A stretch of 14,724 nt of DNA, taken from contig JAGSGJ010000043.1 in the NCBI GenBank assembly GCA_023955225.1, positions 1 to 14,724 of the forward strand, given 5' to 3'. The notes below the pieces were generated by a model. The model was not told where the DNA came from. It worked only from the letters and a program-made list of their open reading frames with translations, and did not search any database. The position numbers and the translations under genes were made by a program. Positions 1 through 5,675 of this stretch are shown piece after piece (position 1 is the stretch's first letter; each line of letters opens with the position of its first letter). This DNA is from Sulfurovum sp. (GTDB lineage: Bacteria > Campylobacterota > Campylobacteria > Campylobacterales > Sulfurovaceae).

Positions 1-346
1 GGTGCATCCCCGTATCGACTTTAAGTTCTACTTTTGCACCTTTCTCGGCTTGCTTGATATCTTCTAACGTATTAATAGCAAAAGAATATACGTCGTCTTT
101 TATAATGCTATCACCAAGTACAAGTATCGTTTCGAATAAAGGTTTGATCAACTCTGCTTCTGTCGTTTTTCGCACCACTGCATGTTTGACACCAAACTCG
201 GATGCAAGTTTTCCCATAAGCTCTAGTCCGTGACCATATGCATTGTCTTTTAGGACAATTGCAATCTTGTCAACTGAGCCAGTTTTTAGTGCAATTTGGT
301 TAAAATTATGATAGAAATTTTGTTTATTTATTTTAATAAATGCCAT
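1..346 (-). CDS. alr: Alanine racemase, N-terminal part (truncated by window edge)
   Basis: This is the first 115 codons of a PLP-dependent alanine racemase, which interconverts L- and D-alanine for peptidoglycan. My translation of the minus strand from ATG at 346-344 gives the PLP-lysine motif IVLKDNAYGHG, with the cofactor lysine at residue 33 (family usual: VVKANAYGHG). It also gives VELKVDTGMH at residues 106-115, which matches the conserved barrel motif LKVDTGMHR. The frame is open to the window edge, so roughly two thirds of the protein is missing. Asp34 in place of the commoner Ala is a mild variation. There is no Shine-Dalgarno before the ATG, but an extended -10 promoter ends 6 nt upstream, so the mRNA is probably leaderless. 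The gene is divergent from agmatine deiminase with only 40 bp between the two starts. The family call is secure; activity rests on the unseen C-terminal part, including the catalytic tyrosine. Confidence 0.9.
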   Translation of the reverse strand, partial: MAFIKINKQNFYHNFNQIALKTGSVDKIAIVLKDNAYGHGLELMGKLASEFGVKHAVVRKTTEAELIKPLFETILVLGDSIIKDDVYSFAINTLEDIKQAEKGAKVELKVDTGMH

Positions 347-352
347 GTAGAG

Positions 353-361
353 ATTATACCA
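353..361 (-). promoter_or_regulatory. Extended -10 promoter of alr, predicted leaderless
   Basis: On the minus strand the sequence reads TGGTATAAT, a perfect TGnTATAAT extended -10, followed by six bases (CTCTAC) and then the alr ATG. Transcription normally starts about 7 nt after the -10 hexamer, which here is the A of the ATG. No AGGA-like site exists in between. The start site is inferred from spacing, not observed. Confidence 0.7.
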
Positions 362-386
362 AAATCCATAATAAAAAAGGGATAAG

Positions 387-1415
387 ATGCAAGAAAATGC
401 AAAAAGAGTGATGCCAGCAGAATGGGAAAAACAACGTGCCGTACTGCTCTCTTTTCCCCATGAAGAGACAGACTGGCACAACGTAGATAACCCAACAGAT
501 CTAGAAGCAAGTCTCTCTCCCTTTATACGCATTGCACAAGCCATAGCCTATGGTGAAGCTGTATACATCATCTGTAAAGAGAAAACAAAAATTTCAAATA
601 TGTTTTGCTCTACACGTAACATGACCTTCATAGAGATACCTACCAACGATACCTGGATACGTGATTACGGCTACATCAGCATCAAAGAGAACGATGAAGT
701 GAAACTTCTTGATTTTACTTTTGATGGTTGGGGCGGTAAATTTGAAGCTTCACTTGACAACACTGTCAATAGTGCTTTACATAAAAAAGGCTACCTGGGC
801 ACTACTCCTCTTGAACAGGTTGACTTTGTTCTGGAAGGTGGATCTTTGGAAAGCGATGGAGATGGAACCATACTCACCACCTCTGCATGTCTTTGCAACC
901 CAAACAGAAACGGTGGGCTCAGTAAAAAAGAGATGGAAGAGAAACTGCATACCTATGTAGGTGCGCAGAGGGTTTTATGGTTAGACCACGGGTATCTAGT
1001 AGGTGATGATACAGACAGTCACATCGATACCTTGGCCAGATTTGTCAACAAAACGACAATCATGTATGTCCAATGTGAGGACCAGGAAGATGAACATTAT
1101 GAAGCTCTGCAAAAGATGGAGATACAACTGAAAGGCTTTACTACCACGCAGGAAGAACCCTATACGCTCATTCCTCTTCCTATGTGTGAAGCAAAGTATA
1201 ATGATTCTGGAGAAAGGCTCCCCTCAACTTATGCCAACTTTCTCATTACTAATGACGCACTTATCTATCCGACGTATAATGATAAAAATGATACAAAGGT
1301 AGGAGAGATATTTAAAGAAGTGTTTCCAGATAAGGAAATTATCCCTATCAATTGTTTAAAACTGATAGAACAAGGTGGAAGTCTACACTGTTCTACGATG
1401 CAAGTAACTTACTGA
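387..1415 (+). CDS. aguA: Agmatine deiminase (peptidylarginine deiminase-type fold)
   Basis: This 342-residue enzyme hydrolyses agmatine to N-carbamoylputrescine and ammonia in the cytoplasm. The guanidine-modifying fold is recognisable from four motifs in order: TWIRDYG (Asp93), FVLEGGSLESDGDG (Glu150), DDTDSHIDTLARF (His212), and the C-terminal GGSLHCST carrying the nucleophile Cys335. All expected catalytic residues are present, and the length is normal for the bacterial family. The start is supported by AAGGG at 377-381, five bases before the ATG. The next pathway enzyme, N-carbamoylputrescine amidase, is encoded about 640 bp downstream on the same strand, which supports agmatine rather than protein arginine as substrate. 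The TGA stop overlaps the stop of the convergent CAP lipoprotein gene (shared TTACTGA, 1409-1415), leaving no room for a terminator between them. No clear promoter was found in the 40-bp divergent gap with alr. Confidence 0.92.
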   Translation: MQENAKRVMPAEWEKQRAVLLSFPHEETDWHNVDNPTDLEASLSPFIRIAQAIAYGEAVYIICKEKTKISNMFCSTRNMTFIEIPTNDTWIRDYGYISIKENDEVKLLDFTFDGWGGKFEASLDNTVNSALHKKGYLGTTPLEQVDFVLEGGSLESDGDGTILTTSACLCNPNRNGGLSKKEMEEKLHTYVGAQRVLWLDHGYLVGDDTDSHIDTLARFVNKTTIMYVQCEDQEDEHYEALQKMEIQLKGFTTTQEEPYTLIPLPMCEAKYNDSGERLPSTYANFLITNDALIYPTYNDKNDTKVGEIFKEVFPDKEIIPINCLKLIEQGGSLHCSTMQVTY

Positions 1416-2002
1416 TGCGCAGCAAAAGTTTGTGTCCAATAATAGGATAGCTGTGGACCTTCTAGGTTAACACTTGCCATACCTACATCTGTAAAATCTG
1501 GATTCATTATGTTGGCACAGTGTTTATCTGAGTCCAACCACTGAGACATTACCATATCCAAGGTTGGAGATCCCATTGCAATATTTTCAGCAATCTTTTT
1601 CCATTGTTTATACCCATTATTTTCAATACGTTCTCTGAAACTACTGCCTTTATCTAAATTTTGTACACTAGCTGTCCAATCAGTATCTTTTTGTGAACCT
1701 ATATGACTAAAACAGTTACTTTGTAACATATCATTACTATGTTCATGGGCTGCTTTATAAAGTGAATTGCTCCATCTTAAAGCTGGTGCAGAAGAAAAAT
1801 TTCCTGCACTGCCACAATCTCTTCCTTGCACACGAACCTGATTGATAGCGTTTAAATATGTTTGTTTTAACTGACTGTTAATTTCAGGTGCATTACATGC
1901 TTTTGGTACCATGCTACTTTGTTTATATCCATTATGAGAACTACACCCACTTAAAAAAACAATAAATAATAGAAAGCCCATATATCTTTTTATAAAATTC
2001 AT
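1409..2002 (-). CDS. CAP/SCP-domain lipoprotein
   Basis: This is a 197-residue exported protein. The N-terminus is a lipoprotein signal (MNFIKRY, a hydrophobic run, then lipobox LSGC), placing the lipidated Cys at residue 20. Residues about 45-195 form a CAP (SCP/PR-1, CvpA-type) domain. Its hallmarks are AAHEHSNDM (His88), CFSHIG, AENIAMG (Glu139), WLDSDKHCANIMNPDFTDVG (His161) and a closing YYWTQTF. The two His and one Glu fit the CAP cavity residues. Several cysteines (36, 63, 97, 162) could form disulfides in the envelope. GAGG (2011-2008) lies five bases before the ATG. Bacterial CAP proteins have no single agreed function, so none is assigned. The gene is inserted in opposite orientation between aguA and aguB and shares overlapping stop codons with aguA. 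Confidence 0.85.
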   Translation of the reverse strand: MNFIKRYMGFLLFIVFLSGCSSHNGYKQSSMVPKACNAPEINSQLKQTYLNAINQVRVQGRDCGSAGNFSSAPALRWSNSLYKAAHEHSNDMLQSNCFSHIGSQKDTDWTASVQNLDKGSSFRERIENNGYKQWKKIAENIAMGSPTLDMVMSQWLDSDKHCANIMNPDFTDVGMASVNLEGPQLSYYWTQTFAAHQ

Positions 2003-2030
2003 AAATACCTCATTCTTAATTGCTTTTTTG

Positions 2031-2036
2031 ATTATA
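2031..2036 (-). promoter_or_regulatory. -10 element of the CAP lipoprotein gene
   Basis: The minus strand reads a perfect TATAAT, 28 nt upstream of the ATG. The predicted start near 2024 leaves a leader of about 22 nt carrying the GAGG ribosome site. No good -35 hexamer is present. The element sits 11 bp from the oppositely oriented aguB -10. Confidence 0.55.
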
Positions 2037-2044
2037 GTATTTTA

Positions 2045-2053
2045 TGCTAAAAT
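2045..2053 (+). promoter_or_regulatory. Extended -10 promoter of aguB, predicted leaderless
   Basis: TGCTAAAAT (TGn plus TAAAAT) is followed by six bases (CACACT) and then the aguB ATG at 2060, so the expected transcription start coincides with the A of the ATG. A T-rich run lies about 17 nt upstream, as is usual for Campylobacter-type sigma-70 promoters that lack a strict -35. No Shine-Dalgarno is visible. Confidence 0.65.
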
Positions 2054-2059
2054 CACACT

Positions 2060-2932
2060 ATGAAAACAGCACTTATCCAACAATCATACCATACTAATAA
2101 AGAGCAAACACTTCAAGTCACCATAGCAAAGATAAAAGAAGCTGCACAAAATGGTGCACAACTTGTTGTTCTGCAAGAACTGCATCAAACCGAATACTTT
2201 TGTCAAAGTGAAGATACGAAGTTTTTTGATTATGCCACTGACTTTGAATCTGATGTAACATTTTGGAGTCATATTGCCAAAGAGAACAATGTGGTTTTGG
2301 TCACTTCACTTTTTGAAAAACGTACAGCAGGTCTCTACCACAACACAGCCGTTGTCTTTGAAAAAGATGGGTCTGTCGCAGGGAAATACCGGAAAATGCA
2401 CATCCCTGATGATCCCGGATTTTATGAGAAATTTTACTTTACCCCCGGAGATCTTGGGTTTGAGCCCATACAAACTTCAGTAGGGAAATTGGGTGTACTG
2501 ATCTGCTGGGATCAATGGTACCCTGAAGCCGCACGTATCATGACACTTAAGGGGGCAGAACTGCTCATCTACCCTACTGCCATAGGATGGTTTGATGAAG
2601 ACTCTGATGAAGAGAAAACCAGACAACTGGACAGTTGGATCACGATACAACGTTCACATGCCATTGCCAATGGCATACCCGTACTAAGCTGTAACCGTGT
2701 AGGCTTTGAGGCTGACAGTGCTGCTGTGATGACTGGTACACGTTTTTGGGGTAACTCTTTTGTATGTGGTGCACAGGGTGAGATGATGGCTCAAGCAGAT
2801 GAGGAAAATGAAACTATACTCTATGCAAACATCGAGCATAAACGCACCAAAGAGGTACGTGACATATGGCCATTTTTACGTGACAGACGCATAGAAGCGT
2901 ATCAATGTCTTCTCAAAAGATATTGTGACTAA
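2060..2932 (+). CDS. aguB: N-carbamoylputrescine amidase (nitrilase family)
   Basis: This 290-residue cytoplasmic hydrolase converts N-carbamoylputrescine to putrescine, CO2 and ammonia, completing the agmatine route begun by AguA. The nitrilase catalytic triad is visible: Glu40 in VVLQELHQTEYFC, Lys112 in YRKMHIPDDPGFYEKFYFTPGD (split by no gap), and Cys149 in LICWDQWYPEAAR. The motif PDDPGFYEKFYFTPGD and the QWYPEAAR segment are characteristic of the carbamoylputrescine amidase branch. The length is full. The start is fixed by the preceding extended -10 rather than by a ribosome site, since none is visible. The gene ends 26 bp before the convergent Nudix gene with no hairpin between them. 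Function is supported by both family motifs and the neighbouring aguA; only the exact substrate is inferred. Confidence 0.92.
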   Translation: MKTALIQQSYHTNKEQTLQVTIAKIKEAAQNGAQLVVLQELHQTEYFCQSEDTKFFDYATDFESDVTFWSHIAKENNVVLVTSLFEKRTAGLYHNTAVVFEKDGSVAGKYRKMHIPDDPGFYEKFYFTPGDLGFEPIQTSVGKLGVLICWDQWYPEAARIMTLKGAELLIYPTAIGWFDEDSDEEKTRQLDSWITIQRSHAIANGIPVLSCNRVGFEADSAAVMTGTRFWGNSFVCGAQGEMMAQADEENETILYANIEHKRTKEVRDIWPFLRDRRIEAYQCLLKRYCD

Positions 2933-2958
2933 CTTATTTGGAAGTGGTCTTTTGATGA

Positions 2959-3531
2959 TTACTTCTTTTCAAACCACCACATAAATGCAAACATGAGTCC
3001 TGGTGTTTTTGCTATACTTTCATCATAGAGTAGTTTCTTTGCTTCATCTATAGGCAGGTAGAGTACCTCTATCTGCTCATGATCCACACCCCCACCTTCA
3101 CTCACCTTCATACTCTCATCGACTTGGACAAAGTAGAGTGTCTGTTTACTCCCTGCAAACCCTACTGATGTATGAAAAGCGGTGATTCTTTCTATGTTTT
3201 GAAGTGGGACATCATAGCCACACTCCTCTTCTATCTCTTCTTTTGCTATTTCCGCCAAAGAAAGTTTTTTATCTACGATACCTGCACATAATTCAACTGT
3301 CATTCCATTATCATTATTTAAGTAAACCGCAGGACGGAACTGCTTTACTAAAACAAATGATTTTTTGTCTTTATGATAGATCAATATAGCAACACTGTCA
3401 TGTGCCTCTACGATTTCCCATGATTTTTTAATACCGTCTTGTTCGTAGGTTGCAAACGATGTTTCGATAAACTTGGCATTTTCTAAAGGCTGAAGTTTAA
3501 AGTGTGTGATCTGGTTTTTAAGAGTCGGCAT
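2959..3531 (-). CDS. Nudix hydrolase, NUDT14/AdpP-like (ADP-ribose or UDP-sugar pyrophosphatase)
   Basis: This 190-residue Nudix enzyme probably cleaves nucleoside diphosphate sugars such as ADP-ribose or UDP-glucose. The Nudix box at residues 84-106 is degenerate: after Gly84 the expected first Glu is Leu90, and the REUxEExGU core reads EEIEEECGY, so the Arg is replaced by Glu98. The metal-binding EExG part is intact. The surrounding ELCAGIVDKKLSL, FHTSVGFAGSKQTLYF and SEGGGVDHEQIEV segments resemble the NUDT14 UDP-sugar diphosphatase branch, where the box is naturally atypical, so loss of activity is not implied. The ATG directly follows the TAA of the M23 gene (TAAATG), and its ribosome site GGGAGG lies in the last codons of that gene, indicating an operon and translational coupling. 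Substrate is undetermined. Confidence 0.82.
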   Translation of the reverse strand: MPTLKNQITHFKLQPLENAKFIETSFATYEQDGIKKSWEIVEAHDSVAILIYHKDKKSFVLVKQFRPAVYLNNDNGMTVELCAGIVDKKLSLAEIAKEEIEEECGYDVPLQNIERITAFHTSVGFAGSKQTLYFVQVDESMKVSEGGGVDHEQIEVLYLPIDEAKKLLYDESIAKTPGLMFAFMWWFEKK

Positions 3532-3541
3532 TTAGTGCCTC
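3525..3541. repeat. 17-nt dyad string at the csd3/Nudix junction, second copy at 9217-9233
   Basis: The minus strand reads GAGGCACTAAATGCCGA, which contains the inverted repeat GGCA/TGCC around CTAAA. The same 17 bases occur on the plus strand at 9217-9233 in the comEC-dnaB spacer. Here the string covers part of the Nudix ribosome site, the M23 stop and the Nudix start. Confidence 0.55.
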
Positions 3542-4836
3542 CCTGTACTGCATTTTAATGCTTGATCTTCTACTCTCATACTTGTCTGTTTATAGCCATC
3601 CCATACAAAAGGTCTACCTTCTGTTTTGAGATACGACAAAAGTTTTTCTCTATTCTCTTTTGCATTTTTGATCACAACTTCTTTATATTTTGTAGTAGTC
3701 ACATCTTTATATTTGGTAAATGTTTTAGAAACAGACGTTTGAATAGACTTCTTACGTAAGACTCGCATAGGGTTGATCCATCTTCCATTTTTCATCAGCC
3801 CAAAGTGTAAATGAGGTCCTGTACTTCGTCCTGTACTTCCAACATATCCTATGATCTGACCTTTTTTAACACGCTGACCTTTTTTTACACGTATACGACT
3901 CTGATGCGCATAAAGTGATTCATAACCACCAGGATGTTTGATCTTCACTACTTTACCATACCCACCCATGCGACCAGAAAAACTCACTCTTCCAGCGTTT
4001 ACGGCAAGAAGCGGTGTCCCCCTTTTTGCTCCAAAGTCTGTACCATGATGCGGACGATACCGTTTCAATATAGGATGATATCTTCTATGGGAGAAATGGG
4101 ATGTAAGACGTGAATGACGTAGAGGCATGCCAAAACGCGAAGAGGTACTTTTTACAGGAACCTTGCGTGTATAGGTTACTTTTTTCTTACCTTTGACCTC
4201 ATACGATTGTGTCTTATCATCAGTTTTATAGCCGTAGCCATCTTCATCTGCGTAGATGAATTGTTGTTTCTTTCTCGAGTCAAGCATCGCTATTTTGATA
4301 TGTGGTGTATAGTATGGTTGTCCCATTCTTGTTTTTTGCGTATAGAGAAAAGAGACTTTATCTCCTTTCTTAAACTTTCTTGCATCCACACTGCCATTAA
4401 AAAGTTGACCTATCTTGTCTGCCAATGCAGGATGATGCAAAGCATTGTTCACATCTGTATAAAGATTTTTTTCTATGGTAACCGTAGCACTGTATTCTTT
4501 TTCTTTATACTCTATAGGAATAATATCAAAACTATAGCTATCACTACCGCGTGCTTTAGCCAACCGTATCTGCATCTCTTCCCCTATAGGGATAAGTGCC
4601 TGCTCAAGCGTATCATTTGTGTGTTTTAGCTCATAAAACAGTTGATCGCCTTCAATTTCGGAGAGAAACTTGATATCTGTTTTTGAAATATCATTTAATA
4701 GCTCTGTAGAAATATCTCTAGAGGTTAAATAGTCTGAAAAAGTTTTCCCTTTTTCCCAACGTTCAAGCGTTACTTTTGCCCCAAATAATGAACTTGATAT
4801 CAAGATCCATACCAATATACTTTTAAGACTTCCCAT
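3532..4836 (-). CDS. csd3: M23 peptidoglycan metallopeptidase, Csd3/HdpA type
   Basis: This 434-residue exported zinc peptidase is likely a D,D-carboxypeptidase/endopeptidase that trims peptidoglycan and affects cell shape. Residues 1-20 form a signal peptide ending SSSLFGA. Residues about 21-225 are the long N-terminal regulatory part seen in Csd3. The LytM/M23 domain spans about 236-357 with zinc ligands His263 and Asp267 (HHGTDFG) and His344 (HLHFG), plus His311 (YAHQ) and His342 as catalytic histidines. A basic C-terminal tail of about 75 residues contains a small tandem TKYKxV pair (374-387). ATG at 4836 is preceded by GGAG. The gene is divergent from the PgbA-like gene, which is next to GlcD. 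As I recall it, H. pylori has the same order (HP0506, HP0508, HP0509), which favours Csd3/HdpA over other M23 proteins. Confidence 0.85.
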   Translation of the reverse strand: MGSLKSILVWILISSSLFGAKVTLERWEKGKTFSDYLTSRDISTELLNDISKTDIKFLSEIEGDQLFYELKHTNDTLEQALIPIGEEMQIRLAKARGSDSYSFDIIPIEYKEKEYSATVTIEKNLYTDVNNALHHPALADKIGQLFNGSVDARKFKKGDKVSFLYTQKTRMGQPYYTPHIKIAMLDSRKKQQFIYADEDGYGYKTDDKTQSYEVKGKKKVTYTRKVPVKSTSSRFGMPLRHSRLTSHFSHRRYHPILKRYRPHHGTDFGAKRGTPLLAVNAGRVSFSGRMGGYGKVVKIKHPGGYESLYAHQSRIRVKKGQRVKKGQIIGYVGSTGRSTGPHLHFGLMKNGRWINPMRVLRKKSIQTSVSKTFTKYKDVTTTKYKEVVIKNAKENREKLLSYLKTEGRPFVWDGYKQTSMRVEDQALKCSTGRH

Positions 4837-4871
4837 CCTACTCCATTATCTCTACTGCTTAATTGGACATA

Positions 4872-4877
4872 ATTATA
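4872..4877 (-). promoter_or_regulatory. -10 element of the M23 peptidase gene
   Basis: The minus strand reads TATAAT, followed by a predicted start near 4865 and a leader of about 29 nt containing GGAG. No TG extension or convincing -35 is seen. It is one of two divergent -10s in the 143-bp gap. Confidence 0.5.
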
Positions 4878-4940
4878 ACTTAACTAGGTTAATCTACCCG
4901 CTACCATGAAAACATCAATAAACTTTTACTATATTGCTTG

Positions 4941-4946
4941 TATAAT
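4941..4946 (+). promoter_or_regulatory. -10 element of the PgbA-like gene
   Basis: TATAAT is preceded by TTG. The predicted start near 4953 gives a leader of about 27 nt that includes AAAGGA. This also argues against a translation start at the TTG at 4938, which would lie upstream of the transcription start. Confidence 0.55.
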
Positions 4947-4979
4947 CAATACAATTATTTTATCACTCAAAGGATCGCT

Positions 4980-5663
4980 ATGCACAAAATAGCTCTTATC
5001 GCTCTACTCTCTGTACCACTTTTTGCAGGTTTTTTCCCTCAACCAGTGCACACTTCTGTCAAATCTGTAAAAGAAAATACCATTACACTTAACAAAAACT
5101 TCCCTGCCAATGGCATGAGTGGTGTTGTGATACATAATTATGGCAATGACCTGACAGCTATCACAAGTCGTATCGCCCAAACTTCATCAGATGGATCCGT
5201 TGCATTGGTTACTACAGATATCCTGCATCATGATGAACTCCCTACCATTAAAACAGCTGTTTCAGCAAAAGACAAAGTCATCGGTGGGTACCTTTATAAT
5301 AATGTACTTCTTTTAGCACCAGATGCAGATACCTATGCAAAAATAGTCTCTGAATATAAGAAAAAATGGATACATCCAGACCTTTTTGCCTTGTATCTTT
5401 CTGTTCAGGGTGAAGAACAACCAACAAAAGAAAACCTTGCTCGTTTTGCAAAAAAATATCAAATAGGTCTTATCTATATCGTACGCAAGAATTCTGCTGT
5501 ACTTTTAGACCCTGTTTCTGGAAAAATAGTCTCTCAAAAGTCTATGACAGATCTTCCTAAAGAAGGGACATTCCCTTTTTATATGCGATTTAAATCACTC
5601 GATTCAGGTTGGTTTGGTAGCAGTACCGAAGGTAATTATTATCAGACGATGAAATCATTATAA
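4980..5663 (+). CDS. Secreted PgbA N-terminal-domain protein (plasminogen-binding protein family)
   Basis: This exported protein has 227 residues from ATG at 4980. That start is chosen because AAAGGA (4969-4974) sits five bases upstream and a signal peptide (MHKIALIALLSVPLFAG) begins there; an in-frame TTG at 4938 has no such support. The mature part matches the pattern I know for the PgbA N-terminal family: GMSGVVIHNYG (45-55), LPTIKT with KDKVIGGYLYNNVLLLAPDADTY (88-119), KKKWIHPDLFALYLS (127-141), PTKENLARFAKKYQIGLIYIV (148-168) and LLDPVSGKIV. H. pylori PgbA carries a long charged C-terminal extension that binds plasminogen through terminal lysines. This protein ends at about 227 residues without it, so plasminogen binding should not be assumed. 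Its adjacency to GlcD and the divergent M23 gene agrees with my recollection of the pgbA neighbourhood. Confidence 0.7.
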   Translation: MHKIALIALLSVPLFAGFFPQPVHTSVKSVKENTITLNKNFPANGMSGVVIHNYGNDLTAITSRIAQTSSDGSVALVTTDILHHDELPTIKTAVSAKDKVIGGYLYNNVLLLAPDADTYAKIVSEYKKKWIHPDLFALYLSVQGEEQPTKENLARFAKKYQIGLIYIVRKNSAVLLDPVSGKIVSQKSMTDLPKEGTFPFYMRFKSLDSGWFGSSTEGNYYQTMKSL

Positions 5664-5675
5664 TGGGACTATACC

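Noticed and set aside
2933..2958. Bidirectional terminator between aguB and the Nudix gene
   Set aside because: The 26-bp gap has no inverted repeat able to form a stable stem.
4207..4629. 140-codon open frame on the plus strand
   Set aside because: It lies wholly antisense to the M23 peptidase, has no ribosome site, and its translation is a Cys/Phe/Ile-rich shadow without any recognisable domain.
4938..4979. Upstream TTG start adding 14 residues to the PgbA-like protein
   Set aside because: The TTG lies upstream of the predicted transcription start, has no ribosome site, and would bury the signal peptide. ATG 4980 has AAAGGA at good spacing.
5659..5664. TATAAT just before glcD as a promoter
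   Set aside because: It coincides with the last codons and stop of the PgbA-like gene, has no TG extension or -35, and would leave a leader of about 5 nt. Operon coupling explains glcD better, though a short-leader promoter is not excluded.
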